From: Neoarius graeffei
Lineage: Eukaryota; Chordata; Actinopteri; Siluriformes; Ariidae
Reading direction: 5' to 3'
NCBI RefSeq assembly: GCF_027579695.1
Contig: NC_083571.1
Location: 87,904,888 to 87,968,887, forward strand
Length of the DNA stretch: 64,000 bases
Shown here: piece by piece, positions 10,701 to 19,614 of the stretch
Layout: each line of letters starts with the position of its first letter
Position numbering within the stretch: the first letter of the stretch is position 1
Notes under the pieces: generated by a model
What the model saw: only the letters and a program-made list of their open reading frames with translations
Told to the model about the DNA's origin: nothing
Database searches by the model: none
Made by a program: the position numbers and the translations under genes

Positions 10701-13573
10701 GCCGGTGTGCAGGACTGATCAACAGTTACCGGAAATGTTTAGTTGTAGTTATTGCTGCACAAGGGGGTCACACCAGATACTGAAAGCAAAGGTTCACATA
10801 CTTTTGCATCTCACAGATATGTAATATTGGATCATTTTCCTCAATAAATAAATGACCAAGTATAATATTTTTATGCCTCCGCCACCGTAAGGTGCAGGAG
10901 GCATTATGTTTTTGGGTTGTCCGTCTGTCTGTGTGTCTGTCCGTCCGTCCCAAAACCTTGTGAACGCGATATCTCAAAGGCTAATGAAAGGAATTTCACC
11001 AAACTTTCACCATTTGTGCACTTTGGGACAAACATGAACTGATTAGATTTTGAGATCAAAAGGTCTAAGGTCAAGGTCACTGTGAGGGCCAGATGTCTGT
11101 CCGAAAACCTTGTGAACACAATATCTCCAAGGCAAATGAAAGGAATTTCGCCAAACTTTCACCATTTGTGCACTTGGGGACAACCATGAACTGATTAGAT
11201 CTTGAGGTTCAAAGGTCACAGGTCAAGATTACTGTGAGGTCAAATGTCCATCCCCAAATCACAACTTTAATAAGGCATGTAGTCTACCAGGCAGAGGCAT
11301 CCCCATCGAGGCCGTTGGCGTCGAGCTCGATCTAGTTGTCTCATTTGTTTAACTGGGTTCTCTTTATCTACTTTTAGGACTTTTGTGTGAAAATCTGATG
11401 ATGTTTTAGGTCATATTTATGCAGAAATATAGAAAATTCTAAAGGGTTCACAAACTTTCAAGCACCACTGTAGATAACACATTTTCATTCCCACTGATTC
11501 TTCTCTAATGGAAAAATTATGGATATCATGTATTCCCACCTGACTATATTATTTAACACAATGCTACAGACTGCCAACCATGCGAGATTGTATCTGACGT
11601 ATAATTCACGATGTGGGAAATCCATTGTTGTGAAAAGCCCAAACCAGAAGCTGAGACATCAGCTAATTATCAATATGGCACGAGTCAAGCTGCATTATGT
11701 CTCTGAGACCGCTGTTTTTATGTTTCACAGTGTTGAACGTCTGGATTGCTCAAGCAAATGCTGTCTGGAACATTTTTACTTATACAATGGGGCGACAATA
11801 TCCATTGACCCACTCAAGAAACAAGCATGGCCCCTCAAACTGCACACCTTGCTTATAGACAGCATTTGTCCATGAATGTCTGTTTTCCACTGTGGACATT
11901 TATGACCCGCCTTATTTAAACCCCGGCTTCAGTAAGTTTGGCTTGCGTTTGTTTTTATTTTCTATCCCGACGCTTGTTGTGTTCCTCACTTCATGCCTGG
12001 TGTGTTTATTTTTTTTGCTGCGGGCTGCATGATAGTATAGTGGTTAGCACTGTCACTTCACAGCAAGAAGGTTCTGGGTTCAAGCCCAGCGGCCGGCGAG
12101 GGACTTTCTGTGTAGAGTTTGCATGTTCTCCCCGTGTCTGTGTGGGTTTCCTCTGGGTGCTCCGGTTTCCCCCACAGTCCAAAGACATGCAGGTTAGGTT
12201 AACTGGTGACTCTAAATTGACCGTAGGTGTGAATGTGAGTGTGAATGGTTGTTTGTCTCTGTGTCAGCCCTGTGATGACCTGGCGACTTGTCCAGGGTGT
12301 ACCCCGCCTTTCGCCCGTAGTCAGCTGGGATAGGCTCCAGCTTGCCTGCGACCCTGTAGAACAGGATAAGTGGTGATGGATAATGGATGGATGGATGAAT
12401 GTTTTTCATTGCTTTGACTATCCTGTGTAAATAAAATATTTCCATACTTGCATCCACCTCTGCGCCTCAACCATGATAAAGAGATGAAGTTGAAATGTCA
12501 GCATCCAGAAAGAGAGACCCCATTCACATAACTTATTACAGTTTATTATTATTATTATTATTATTTGATGTTAAATTGTGTGCAGTTAAACAAAACTTTT
12601 ACCATAGGTATGTATGCACCAAAACAATAAGCTTTTATATTTGGTTTGCTACAATCCGCGGTTTCGGTTATCTGCATTAAACCTTGGAATGTTTTCCCCC
12701 ACGAATACAGCGATCCCATTGTATCTGACATGTTTTCACTGCTTGCTGTTTTGAGTTCGCCGCCAGTCGCTTTACACGGAGGTGGTATGAGAAATGTCTT
12801 TGCAATGTCACTATATCATCATTTACATCACCTCCAGCAATGTCACAACCGTCACAACACACAAATCTGACAGTTGATGGTTCCCACTGGAGAAAACTGG
12901 GAAACTGCCGGTGCTTTTTGAGTCACGGGAAAGCGGTCAGGCTCCCTCTTTCTTCTGATTGGTTTCCAACTGGATTACTTGTGAATATCAGTCAGATAAC
13001 TTTTATATGGATGTTCTCCAAATCTGACAGTTCTGGTTCCGACTGGAGCCGTAAAAAAATATTTCCATACATTTTACTAGGTCAACAGGAGTTAGATTAA
13101 TGTTTTGACTTTTGCCATTTTGCTCCCATTCTCACACAACACCATTACTGCATAACAACGGAAAATTCACGGTGTTCACTGGGAGTGGGAATGGGGTAAT
13201 ATTGTGATGATACCATGAATAATGACAAACAAGTAGACAGTTATTGTGATTTAAAAAATTGACCCATTCTCAGTTCTACCATGTAATTCTTGAGTTTTAT
13301 GTGCATGTGTGCAGGTGTATCCCTTATGGCTGTGCCCTTTCATATTGCCCAGTCGGCCAGGCATGGTGCATCCTCAAGGAGATGAGGATGAGCTGTATGT
13401 GGACATTGGGGCATACGGGGAACCCCAAGTCAAACATTTTGATGCTTGGGCCTCCACACGCCAGCTTGAGAAGTTTGTCCGAGATGTACACGGGTCAGTT
13501 AAAAAAGCACTTCAATCTGGGAAATGGATTATAAATGTTTGCTTATACAACAGCACCACTGAATTCTCAAATC

Positions 13574-13609
<36 letters not shown>

Positions 13610-16600
13610 CTGAAAGTGTTGATTACTTTTATAAAACAACAGTATGAGCATTAGTTATAGTTATTAAAATCACAGGTTTATATTATGTTCAAATACATTC
13701 TTATGCTACACAAATACCTCATTCGAAGACACTTGTATGGAGGACAGTTCACATAACCTAAAGCTAAACATTAAAAAAGATGTTATTTAGCAAAACAAAT
13801 GTTTGTAAAAAGACATTAATAGTCATATCAGACGCTCGCTGGCCGTACTGTGAAAATTGTCCATGCAGACGCTCATTTAAGTTTCCAAACCTGTCATTGC
13901 TGAACTCTTGAATATTTTCTATCGTGAATACTATCATTAAAAATCTTGTAATTTCTGCTTTCCAAAGAAATGTATCTCGTTAAGATCTGTTCAGTACTTT
14001 GGGAGTAACAGCAGGTTGAAGTTGGTACAACAGAGTAAACTCTGCTCGCGGGACGTCGGGAAACTGCTGGTGCCTTTTGAGTCACGGGAAAGCACTCAGG
14101 CTCTCTCTCTTCTGATCGGTTTCCGACTAGATTACTCGTGAATATCAATCAGATAACTTTTATAGGAATGTTCTCTAGCGCTCACTGTTTCTGATGAAGT
14201 ATTCAGCAAAATTTTCCATCTTCCATCTAGTTTTGATGTTATAATTCACGGGAGACTTTGAAGTGAGTTTTTCATAATTTTACCTACTTATTTTTTTTAA
14301 ATCAAACTGATTCATATAAATAACTATTTTAGAATATAACTAGTTGTTTTGATGAAAAATATTGAGAGCTTAGTGGTCGGAATGAGATTTAAAAAAAAAA
14401 AGTCGTCAGAAATGTGAGTGTCCATTTCAGTTCAATTAATGTGAATTGTTCATTGGATGTGGTTCACACAGTTTTTTCGAGGTTAGCCTTGAAAGCTGTG
14501 AATATTATCATTTATATTCTTTAATATGAATACTAGTAGGCCCTACTTTTGAGAAATACAAATACCTACAGAGCACAAAGAGCGTATTAGAAAAAATCTT
14601 TTATTACTTTCTTATTGAGTGTACCAATTGAACGTTTCACCTAATTATCATGATTAATACTAAAGTTAAGTTAAAGTCCTTCCCATGCCTTACAGTACCT
14701 GGTATTCCTAGGCAGTCTCCCACTCAAGTACTAACCAGGCCCAACTCTGTATGTGGCGCATCGGGCGGCGCCGATCTCCGTTTCCATAGCCTTCGGCCTC
14801 TCGCCTATTACATAGCTAGGGTTACAGTGGGGGGCTAGTCCTCTGGTAACCACGAGAGTTTAACTCCCCATGCACATCTGTATTGCAGTGTGCCTTGCCA
14901 GATGGCAGTAGGTACCATTTTTATGATGGTCTTTGGTATGACCCGACCGTGAATAGAACTCCCGATCTCCCGATCGAGAGGCAGACACACTACCACTAGG
15001 CCACTAGTCGGTATATGATTAATACTAATTAACTACTAATTTGCTTTTTTTTTTGCTGATTTTTCAAACTTCGTATTTGGTATACAACCATCTATGTGCC
15101 TGCCAATTTCCATGTAAATATCTTGAAAAATAGAAAAGTTATTAAGAAAAAAAACATTTGATCTTATTCGTTAATGAGGCCCATTTTGGACCATGTGATC
15201 CTCATACAGAATATTACAGTAGTTTTCTAAAAATTAAGTTGTTTTTTCAATCTTTGATTTATAATATCTCAAGAACGGATAAACATATTTTAATCCTGTA
15301 AAACGTATCTCATCTCATTATCTGTAGCTGCTTTATCCTGTTCTACAGGGTCGCAGGCAAGCTGGAGCCTATCCCAGCTGACTACGGGCGAAAGGCGGGG
15401 TACACCCTGGACAAGTCACCAGGTCATCACAGGGCTGACACATAGACACAGACAACCATTCACACTCTCATTCACACCTACGGTCAATTTAGAGTCACCA
15501 GTTAACCTAACTTGCATGTCTTTGGACTGTGGGGGAAACCGGAGCACCCGGAGGAAACCCACGCAGACACGGGGAGAACATGCAAACTCCGCACAGAAAG
15601 TCCCTCGCCGGCCACGGGGCTCGAACCCGGACCTTCTTGCTGTGAGGCAACAGCGCTAACCACTACACCACCATGCCACCCTGTAAAACGTATATTGTTC
15701 TGCATTCATTTCTGAATTCAGTGACCAGCAGTTTCAAGCAATTTGGACTGAATTTGAATTTTCACTTGATATGCCTAACATTAACATTTATGGAAGTCAT
15801 CTCCACAAAGAAGTCAATGCTTTTGTAATTCAGTAAGTTTTCCACCATGGGAGAGTCTTCAAGATAAAGGACTTTGTGTTCTCTGTGAGGAATAGCAGGA
15901 ACTTGTCTCTCAGTTGTTCCATTACATTAAAGGAGAACTGAAGGCAATTTTTTTTATTATCAAAATTCTATTTATCTCATTTTATTAAATATAAGTGCAT
16001 TTTTGATAGCTATTTTGTCACTGCTATAGCAAGTTATGAGTGTTTGAAATATGTTGTGTAATATATCAGTCCATATGTCAAAGCTATGTCTGTGATGACC
16101 TGGTGACTTGTCCAGGGTGTACCCCGTCTTTCGCCCGTAGTCAGCTGGGATAGGCTCCAGCTTGCCTGCGACCCTGTAGAACAGGATAAAGCGGCTAGAG
16201 ATAATGAGATGAGATGAGATGTCAAAGCAATGGCCGTAAATTAGATTCGTTGAGACCTGTGCGAGACATCGTAGGATGGAAGTAAAACATATAGCAGAAA
16301 TCAAAGTGACCAATATCTGCCGATGTTGTCAAAAGACGCGCGCGCCCTCCTTCGGATGCTGATGTAATCAAGCCGGACGTTCTGTTTGTTTTGATAGCAA
16401 TCAGGAAAGTTTGAAAAAAGTAGGCAGTAATCGTCATTTAAACTTGTTTTTGTGCAATATTTCATTTGGAAAACAGTTTTCAAAATGGCGGCACTGACAC
16501 CTGGCTGACACTTCACGAAGAGAGGCCCTTCATATAATCCTTTTTTTTATTCACCTTGTTATCCCGAGATAACGACATAATTAATTAAGAATCTCGAGAA

Positions 16601-18510
16601 AACAACACAACTAATTCGAGATCTCGAGAAAACAAAACCGTTATTCCAAGATCTCGAGAAAACAAAACAATTATTTCATGATCTCGAGTAAACAGCTGAG
16701 AAATGGTTCATTCAGGTATGCCAAGAGACTTGTGATGTGCTGACTTTGGGGCTATTTCTCATTCTGTATAGACGCAACTTTGGTCATTAGAATGTCTGGA
16801 ATAATCGATCACCTAATAAGGCAATATTTTGATCAGGGGTTGACACAGGGAGAGATTGCATTAAGTCTTTTAATAAGGGATCATTTCAAAATTAGTCCAC
16901 GGCACCTCCACAGAAGACTGGCCCGGCTTCGTCTCTACCGACGGAGATACAGCGATCCAGCTGAGATCATGAAATAATTTTGTTTTCTCGAGATCACGGA
17001 ATAACGGTTTTGTTTTCTCGAGATCCTGAATTAATTATGTCGTTATCTCGGGATAACAAGGTGAATAAAAAAAGATTATATGAAGGGCCTCTCGCGGCTT
17101 CCGTAAATTTACACTCAAACAAAACAGCAATAAAGGAGGAGAGGGGCGACAGCCCGAGGAAAGCCCCCACAGGAGCGCACAGCATTTGCAACATAGGCTA
17201 CCCAACTCAGCACAGGAACAAAGCACTTACAGTGTGTGCAGTAGGCTTCGTGCGCATTGTTCTGCACCTCTCGGAGGAAGGGGTAGGTGCCCTGTAAATC
17301 TTTGGAAAAGGTACATTTTCTTTTCGGCATAATTGCTGCGGCATTACTGCTGCTAGCTGCTAGACAAAGAACATTAGCGCCAGTTAATGTTTATTTTATT
17401 GTTGCATGGCAACACGTTCTGTTGTCTGGAATAATGTGGCTAAATAAACACCCATGCCACAGGGCCAGGGGGCAGTAACCAGGAAAGTTTGCGATTCCTG
17501 TCAATTCATCAAAATAGTAAATGCAGACATTTCTCCACTAATGATTCCCACGCTGCTCAGTCGCAAACGTCGCGAGTGGCGAAAACCGGGACATATCCGT
17601 GTCCCGACAGACTTTTGTTGGGACTCGGGACACACAACCCCAAATCGGGACTGTCCCGGTAAAACCGGGACGTCTGGTCACCCTACCCTAGCTATGTAAT
17701 GCCTGAAGACTATAGAAACGGAGATTAGCGCCACACCCATGTGCCTCAAGAGCTGGTTAATACTGATACAGGAAACTGCCTGGGAAGACCAGATCCTGGC
17801 ACAGGAGGGACTTTGACTTGATTTGAATTTTCTCAATATAGCAGTGACACTAACATGGCAGTGTGTGTGTGTGTGTGAGGGTGCTGGTAACCTGCATTAT
17901 TAACATGTACTTTATTAGACAATCTTACTTTATTGGTCCATGTTGTAAATATACATTTAGAGACTATAGGTCTTGGTTTGTTTGTTTTTTCCATGCAAAG
18001 TATGTATTAATCGTGCACAATTTCTAAACGTATAGTGCTGCTGGCTGGATATTTTCTCAAACCAGCAGCTGTTCAAAAAAAAATTCCTTTCAAAACTGGT
18101 ACTACTGCCACTCATCACTACCACATCATTGTCACTGCTGCACTGCGGATGAATGCCTTTCCCTCATGGACAGGTTAAATCTGAAGATCATTCACATTTA
18201 TTCCCACAGAAATTATAGGCGTTGCTAATAATTATCACTCAGAACAGTTATAAGGTGGTGTACCTAATAAACTGACAAAGTATATTTGACATTGACACAT
18301 TGCGTTTTGGTGTACAGTTGATCCTTTTCATTAACATACTTCCGTTCCTTCTCTAGTTTCCAGATGCTTTATGCAGATGTGTACATGGAACGACAAGAAT
18401 TCTGGGAAATGTTTGATGGTGCGCTGTATCATAAGCTACGGAAGGATCTGGACTGTGAGCAGGCATTTCCTGAAGTGTACAACAAAATCTGCAAAGCTGC
18501 AAGACATTAA
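7571..18510 (+). CDS. dhcr24: 24-dehydrocholesterol reductase, last three coding exons (partial gene)
   Basis: Joined exons 7571-7768, 13315-13493 and 18357-18510 encode 176 residues plus stop, matching the C-terminal third of DHCR24 (about residues 341-516 of the 516-residue human protein). DHCR24 is a FAD-dependent, ER-associated enzyme that reduces the sterol side-chain delta-24 bond (desmosterol to cholesterol). The FAD-binding domain lies in upstream exons outside the window. Hallmarks are [59 protein letters not shown] and a C-terminus ending KICKAARH. Introns have GT-AG ends with phases 0 and 2, and no frame damage is seen. The gene converges on CIMAP2. Confidence 0.95.
7769..8186. other. 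DHCR24 intron 7, left part
   Basis: AT-rich intronic sequence. No feature is recognised apart from a poly-T run at about 8139-8155. Confidence 0.7.
8191..8982. mobile_element. TTAA-target element Z, copy 1
   Basis: Bounded by TTAA at 8187-8190 and 8983-8986. Terminal repeats are AGCTAGATGGCCTTTC and, inverted, AGGTATACTGCCTTTC. The body is the reverse complement of the copy at 31012-35198. It contains a palindromic GGGGCCATGTGGCCC motif and, on the reverse strand, the start of a conserved ORF. The TTAA target suggests piggyBac/Kolobok-type transposition; the superfamily is not proved. Confidence 0.65.
8542..8685 (-). pseudogene. Element Z ORF fragment, copy 1
   Basis: The reverse frame from ATG at 8685 reads [20 protein letters not shown] and continues [11 protein letters not shown]. 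Copy 2 (from 34704 on +) reads [20 protein letters not shown] then KKRYVAKEKKHRTKLIN. Conservation of the same start and basic tract in both copies marks a real ancestral N-terminal exon. A small frame slip follows KKR in this copy. Confidence 0.45.
9460..10783 (+). pseudogene. Tc1-like transposase A, copy 1 (pseudogene)
   Basis: It starts [20 protein letters not shown] with the paired helix-turn-helix ([20 protein letters not shown] and [15 protein letters not shown]). Damage, compared with copy 2: an inserted T near 9711 shifts frame; about 70 nt of the second HTH/linker is deleted near 9743; there is a stop in the GLNE* region near 9880; and a SINE splits the core. The C-terminal part (10481-10783) keeps [16 protein letters not shown] and [16 protein letters not shown], that is the second D and the E with 34 residues between. 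It cut and pasted its own element when intact; it is dead here. Confidence 0.9.
10027..10397 (-). mobile_element. V-SINE in Tc1 A copy 1
   Basis: Full-length reverse-strand SINE flanked by the 13-bp target duplication TGAATTCTGAATT (10014-10026 and 10398-10410). It sits inside the transposase core region. Confidence 0.95.
10873..11336 (+). repeat. Repeat with internal ~152-bp duplication inside Tc1 A copy 1
   Basis: It starts ATGCCTCCGCCACCGTAAGG and contains two successive units of about 152 bp, each with AAAACCTTGTGAAC, ATGAAAGGAATTTC and AACATGAACTGATTAGAT-like sequence. It interrupts the 3' non-coding part of the Tc1 element. Similar GCCTCCG repeats are common in fish and marine animals. 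Confidence 0.7.
11471..12021. other. DHCR24 intron 7, middle
   Basis: A 118-residue open frame on + (11519-11875) has no recognisable domain, no splice context and no conserved motif that I can name. I treat it as intronic, possibly an old repeat. Confidence 0.5.
12022..12397 (+). mobile_element. V-SINE in DHCR24 intron 7
   Basis: Near full-length copy with a diverged head (TAGTATAGTGGTTAGCAC), a conserved middle and a tail ending in (GGAT)n at 12378-12397. Confidence 0.9.
12398..13314. other. DHCR24 intron 7, right part
   Basis: It contains an ATT microsatellite at about 12544-12564 and a dispersed sequence around 12890-13020 (GGGAAACTGCCGGTGC, TTTTGAGTCACGGGAAAGC). A second direct copy of that sequence lies at 14058-14175 in the next intron. 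The interval ends in the acceptor GTGTGCAG. Confidence 0.6.
13315..13493 (+). CDS. dhcr24: DHCR24 exon (probably exon 8)
   Basis: 179 nt, entering in phase 0 and leaving in phase 2 (CACGG|GTCAGT). It encodes [20 protein letters not shown] to [10 protein letters not shown] and is the best-conserved exon of the enzyme in view. Confidence 0.95.
13494..14685. other. DHCR24 intron 8, left part
   Basis: It contains a (GATT)n microsatellite at about 13576-13608 and the second copy of the TTTTGAGTCACGGGAAAGC sequence (14058-14175). The remainder is AT-rich with nothing recognised. Confidence 0.6.
13576..13608. repeat. (GATT)n microsatellite
   Basis: About eight GATT units. Confidence 0.9.
14686..15011 (-). 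mobile_element. Composite tRNA-like + 5S rRNA-like retroposon
   Basis: Read on the reverse strand, 15011-14940 has a tRNA-like promoter, with A box TGGCCTAGTGG and a degenerate B box near GAGTTCTATTC. Further on, 14760-14686 closely follows the 3' half of 5S rRNA (GGGCCTGGTTAGTACTTGAG and GGGAGACTGCCTAGGAATAC). It also keeps CCGCCCGAT-like 5S sequence. A 5S-like partial copy in opposite orientation is at 17688-17805. It is a retroposon, not a working 5S or tRNA gene. Confidence 0.65.
15012..15308. other. DHCR24 intron 8 segment
   Basis: AT-rich; I see nothing beyond the left target duplication of the next SINE. Confidence 0.6.
15309..15680 (-). mobile_element. V-SINE in DHCR24 intron 8
   Basis: Full-length reverse copy with the 13-bp target duplication CTGTAAAACGTAT (15296-15308 and 15681-15693). 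Confidence 0.95.
15681..16084. other. DHCR24 intron 8 segment
   Basis: It contains TTAAAGGAGAACTGAAGGCA near 15930, which looks like one end of another TTAA-type fish element. The partner end was not found. Otherwise nothing is recognised. Confidence 0.4.
16085..16219 (+). mobile_element. V-SINE, 5'-truncated (tail only)
   Basis: Only the 3' third is present, from GATGACCTGGTGACTTGTCC to the (GAGAT)n tail. It is flanked by TGTCAAAGC at 16076-16084 and 16220-16228. The target duplication shows that it was 5'-truncated at insertion, as in LINE-driven retrotransposition. Confidence 0.9.
16520..17093 (+). mobile_element. Terminal-inverted-repeat element with integrase-like N-terminal ORF
   Basis: Outer inverted repeats are GAGAGGCCCTTCATATAATC (left) and its reverse complement (right, 17074-17093). 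Inside both ends lie repeated motifs of the type GATCTCGAGAAAACAAAAC in opposite orientations and TTATCCCGAGATAACGACAT. The core holds a 62-codon ORF. At 574 bp it is an internally deleted, non-autonomous derivative. Confidence 0.8.
16789..16977 (+). pseudogene. N-terminal fragment of integrase-core (rve-type) transposase
   Basis: It reads [61 protein letters not shown] and stop. This Q-G-L-T..EI...L....I..RHL.R.L..L.L.RR. pattern is the N-terminal helix-turn-helix of fish proteins that carry a retroviral-type integrase core. The catalytic core is missing, consistent with internal deletion between the terminal repeats. The start at 16789 is chosen for the motif; a frame-compatible codon lies at 16780. 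Assignment is from memory of the family. Confidence 0.5.
17094..17687. other. DHCR24 intron 8 segment
   Basis: It includes a CCGGGAC-rich stretch at 17580-17672 (AAAACCGGGACGTCTGGTCA), which I recognise as a common fish repeat end. No gene is seen. Confidence 0.5.
17688..17805 (+). mobile_element. 5S rRNA-related retroposon fragment
   Basis: TAGCTATGTAATGCCTGAAG, AAACGGAGATTAGCGCC and CTGGTTAATACTGATACAGG followed by AAACTGCCTGGGAAGACCAG match the reverse-strand element at 14686-14840 and, more weakly, 5S rRNA. It lacks the tRNA-like head. Confidence 0.6.
17806..18356. other. DHCR24 intron 8, right end
   Basis: A GT microsatellite lies near 17861-17878, and the interval ends in the acceptor TTCTCTAG. 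Otherwise nothing is recognised. Confidence 0.6.
18357..18510 (+). CDS. dhcr24: DHCR24 terminal coding exon (probably exon 9)
   Basis: 154 nt. The first T completes the glycine codon split by the phase-2 intron. It encodes [20 protein letters not shown] to [12 protein letters not shown] and TAA at 18508-18510. Sequence and end point match DHCR24 C-termini of other vertebrates. Confidence 0.95.
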
Positions 18511-18880
18511 ATTCAGTCCTGATCGAAATACAGGAAAAAGAGAAAATGGAATTTAAAAAAAAAAATTATAATCTCATAAAATGTCAACCAGCTATAGGCA
18601 ATATTACCAGCTATCTTTTTTTAAACTGGATTTTTAATACATACACTTGAGCCTTCTTACATTTAAATATGCACTCACCGGCGACTTTAATAGGAACTTG
18701 TTCTTGATTCTAAGATTCCTGTTCTTGGCTGCAGGAGTGGATCCCAGTGTGGTCTTCTGCTGTTGTATGGTGAGATGCTTTTCTGCTCACCATGGTTGTA
18801 AAGAGTGATTGATTATATGAGTCGCTATTTCCTTCCTGGCAGCTCGAACCAATCTGGCCATTTTCCTCTGACCTCTCTTA

Positions 18881-19060
18881 TCAACAAGGCGTTTGTTTCC
18901 ACCCATAGAACTGTCGCTCACTCAATGTTTTTTGTTTTTCGCACCATTCTATGTAAACTCTAGAGACTGTTGTGTGAGAAAACCCCAGGAGATCAGCAGT
19001 TTCTGAAATACTCAAACCAGTCCATCTGGCACAGTGAAAGTCACACTTTAAGATCACAAT
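18881..19060 (-). pseudogene. Tc1-like transposase HTH remnant
   Basis: The reverse frame reads WTGLSISETADLLGFSHTTV, SRVYIEWCEKQKTLSERQFY and ends soon after. It is a paired-like helix-turn-helix found in fish Tc1-like elements with these terminal repeats. The catalytic DDE domain is absent. Confidence 0.6.
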
Positions 19061-19199
19061 TTTTCCCATTCTGATGTTTGAAGTAAACATTAACTGAAGC
19101 TCTTGATTTTGTATCTGCATGATTTGATGCATTGCGCTGCTGTCAGGGGATTGGCTGATTCAAGAACTGCACAAAACAACAGGTATATTGGTGTTTCCT

Positions 19200-19205
19200 A
19201 ATAAA
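19200..19205 (+). promoter_or_regulatory. Candidate polyadenylation signal AATAAA downstream of DHCR24
   Basis: This is the first AATAAA I find after the DHCR24 stop (about 690 bp downstream). It lies in the right terminal repeat of the Tc1-like element. Another AATAAA is at about 19239. Use by DHCR24 is inference. Confidence 0.35.
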
Positions 19206-19614
19206 GTGGCTGGTGAGTGTATTTTCAGCAAACAATATAAATAAAGGGAACATCAGTAACCGGTGTATTCGACACCTAATATTGTCCTCTATCTAAAGGT
19301 ACCTTATTTTTACGGCATAGATATATTTTGTCTGTGAAATTGTTTTAATGCTGATTTCCCTAGTGACGTTCTCATACTAAATCTGCCTTCAAGCTTTCAA
19401 AACAAATTGTTATCCAAGTTATTCTTACACTACCATTCAGAAGTTTGGGATCACTTTGAAATGTCCTTATTTTTGAAAGAAAAACACTCTTCTTTTCAAT
19501 GAAGATCACTTTAAACTAATCAGAAATGCACTCTATACATTGCTAATGTGGTAAATGACTATTCTAGCTGCAAATGTCTGGTTTTTGGTGCAATATCTCC
19601 ATAGGTGTATAGAG

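Larger units (their letters stand above)
9093..11470 (+). mobile_element. Tc1-like transposon A, copy 1 (interrupted by SINE and a second repeat)
   Basis: TA target duplications sit at 9091-9092 and 11471-11472. Terminal repeats begin CAGTGGTGCTTGAAAGTTTG. It contains a damaged DD34E transposase, a reverse V-SINE at 10027-10397 and a 'GCCTCCGCCACCG' repeat at 10873-11336. Two more copies of this family are at 35846-37454 and 48992-50600. Confidence 0.95.
18672..19218 (-). mobile_element. Tc1-like non-autonomous element in DHCR24 3' flank/UTR
   Basis: Terminal repeats are CACTCACCGGCGACTTTAAT (left) and, inverted, CACTCACCAGCCACTTTATT (right). On the reverse strand it keeps one Tc1-like helix-turn-helix (GLSISETADLLGFSHTTVSR). 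A truncated copy is at 5834-6300 and a solo terminus at 48061-48090. Confidence 0.85.

Noticed and set aside
10954-11255. Two 152-bp repeats considered as a CRISPR-like or regulatory array
   Set aside because: Only two diverged units within a known type of dispersed fish repeat inserted in a Tc1 element.
11519-11875. 118-residue open frame in DHCR24 intron 7
   Set aside because: No domain, splice site or conserved motif, and it lies inside an intron between repeats.
14686-14760. Possible 5S rRNA gene
   Set aside because: Only the 3' half resembles 5S rRNA, with mismatches and unrelated flanking sequence; it is a retroposon.
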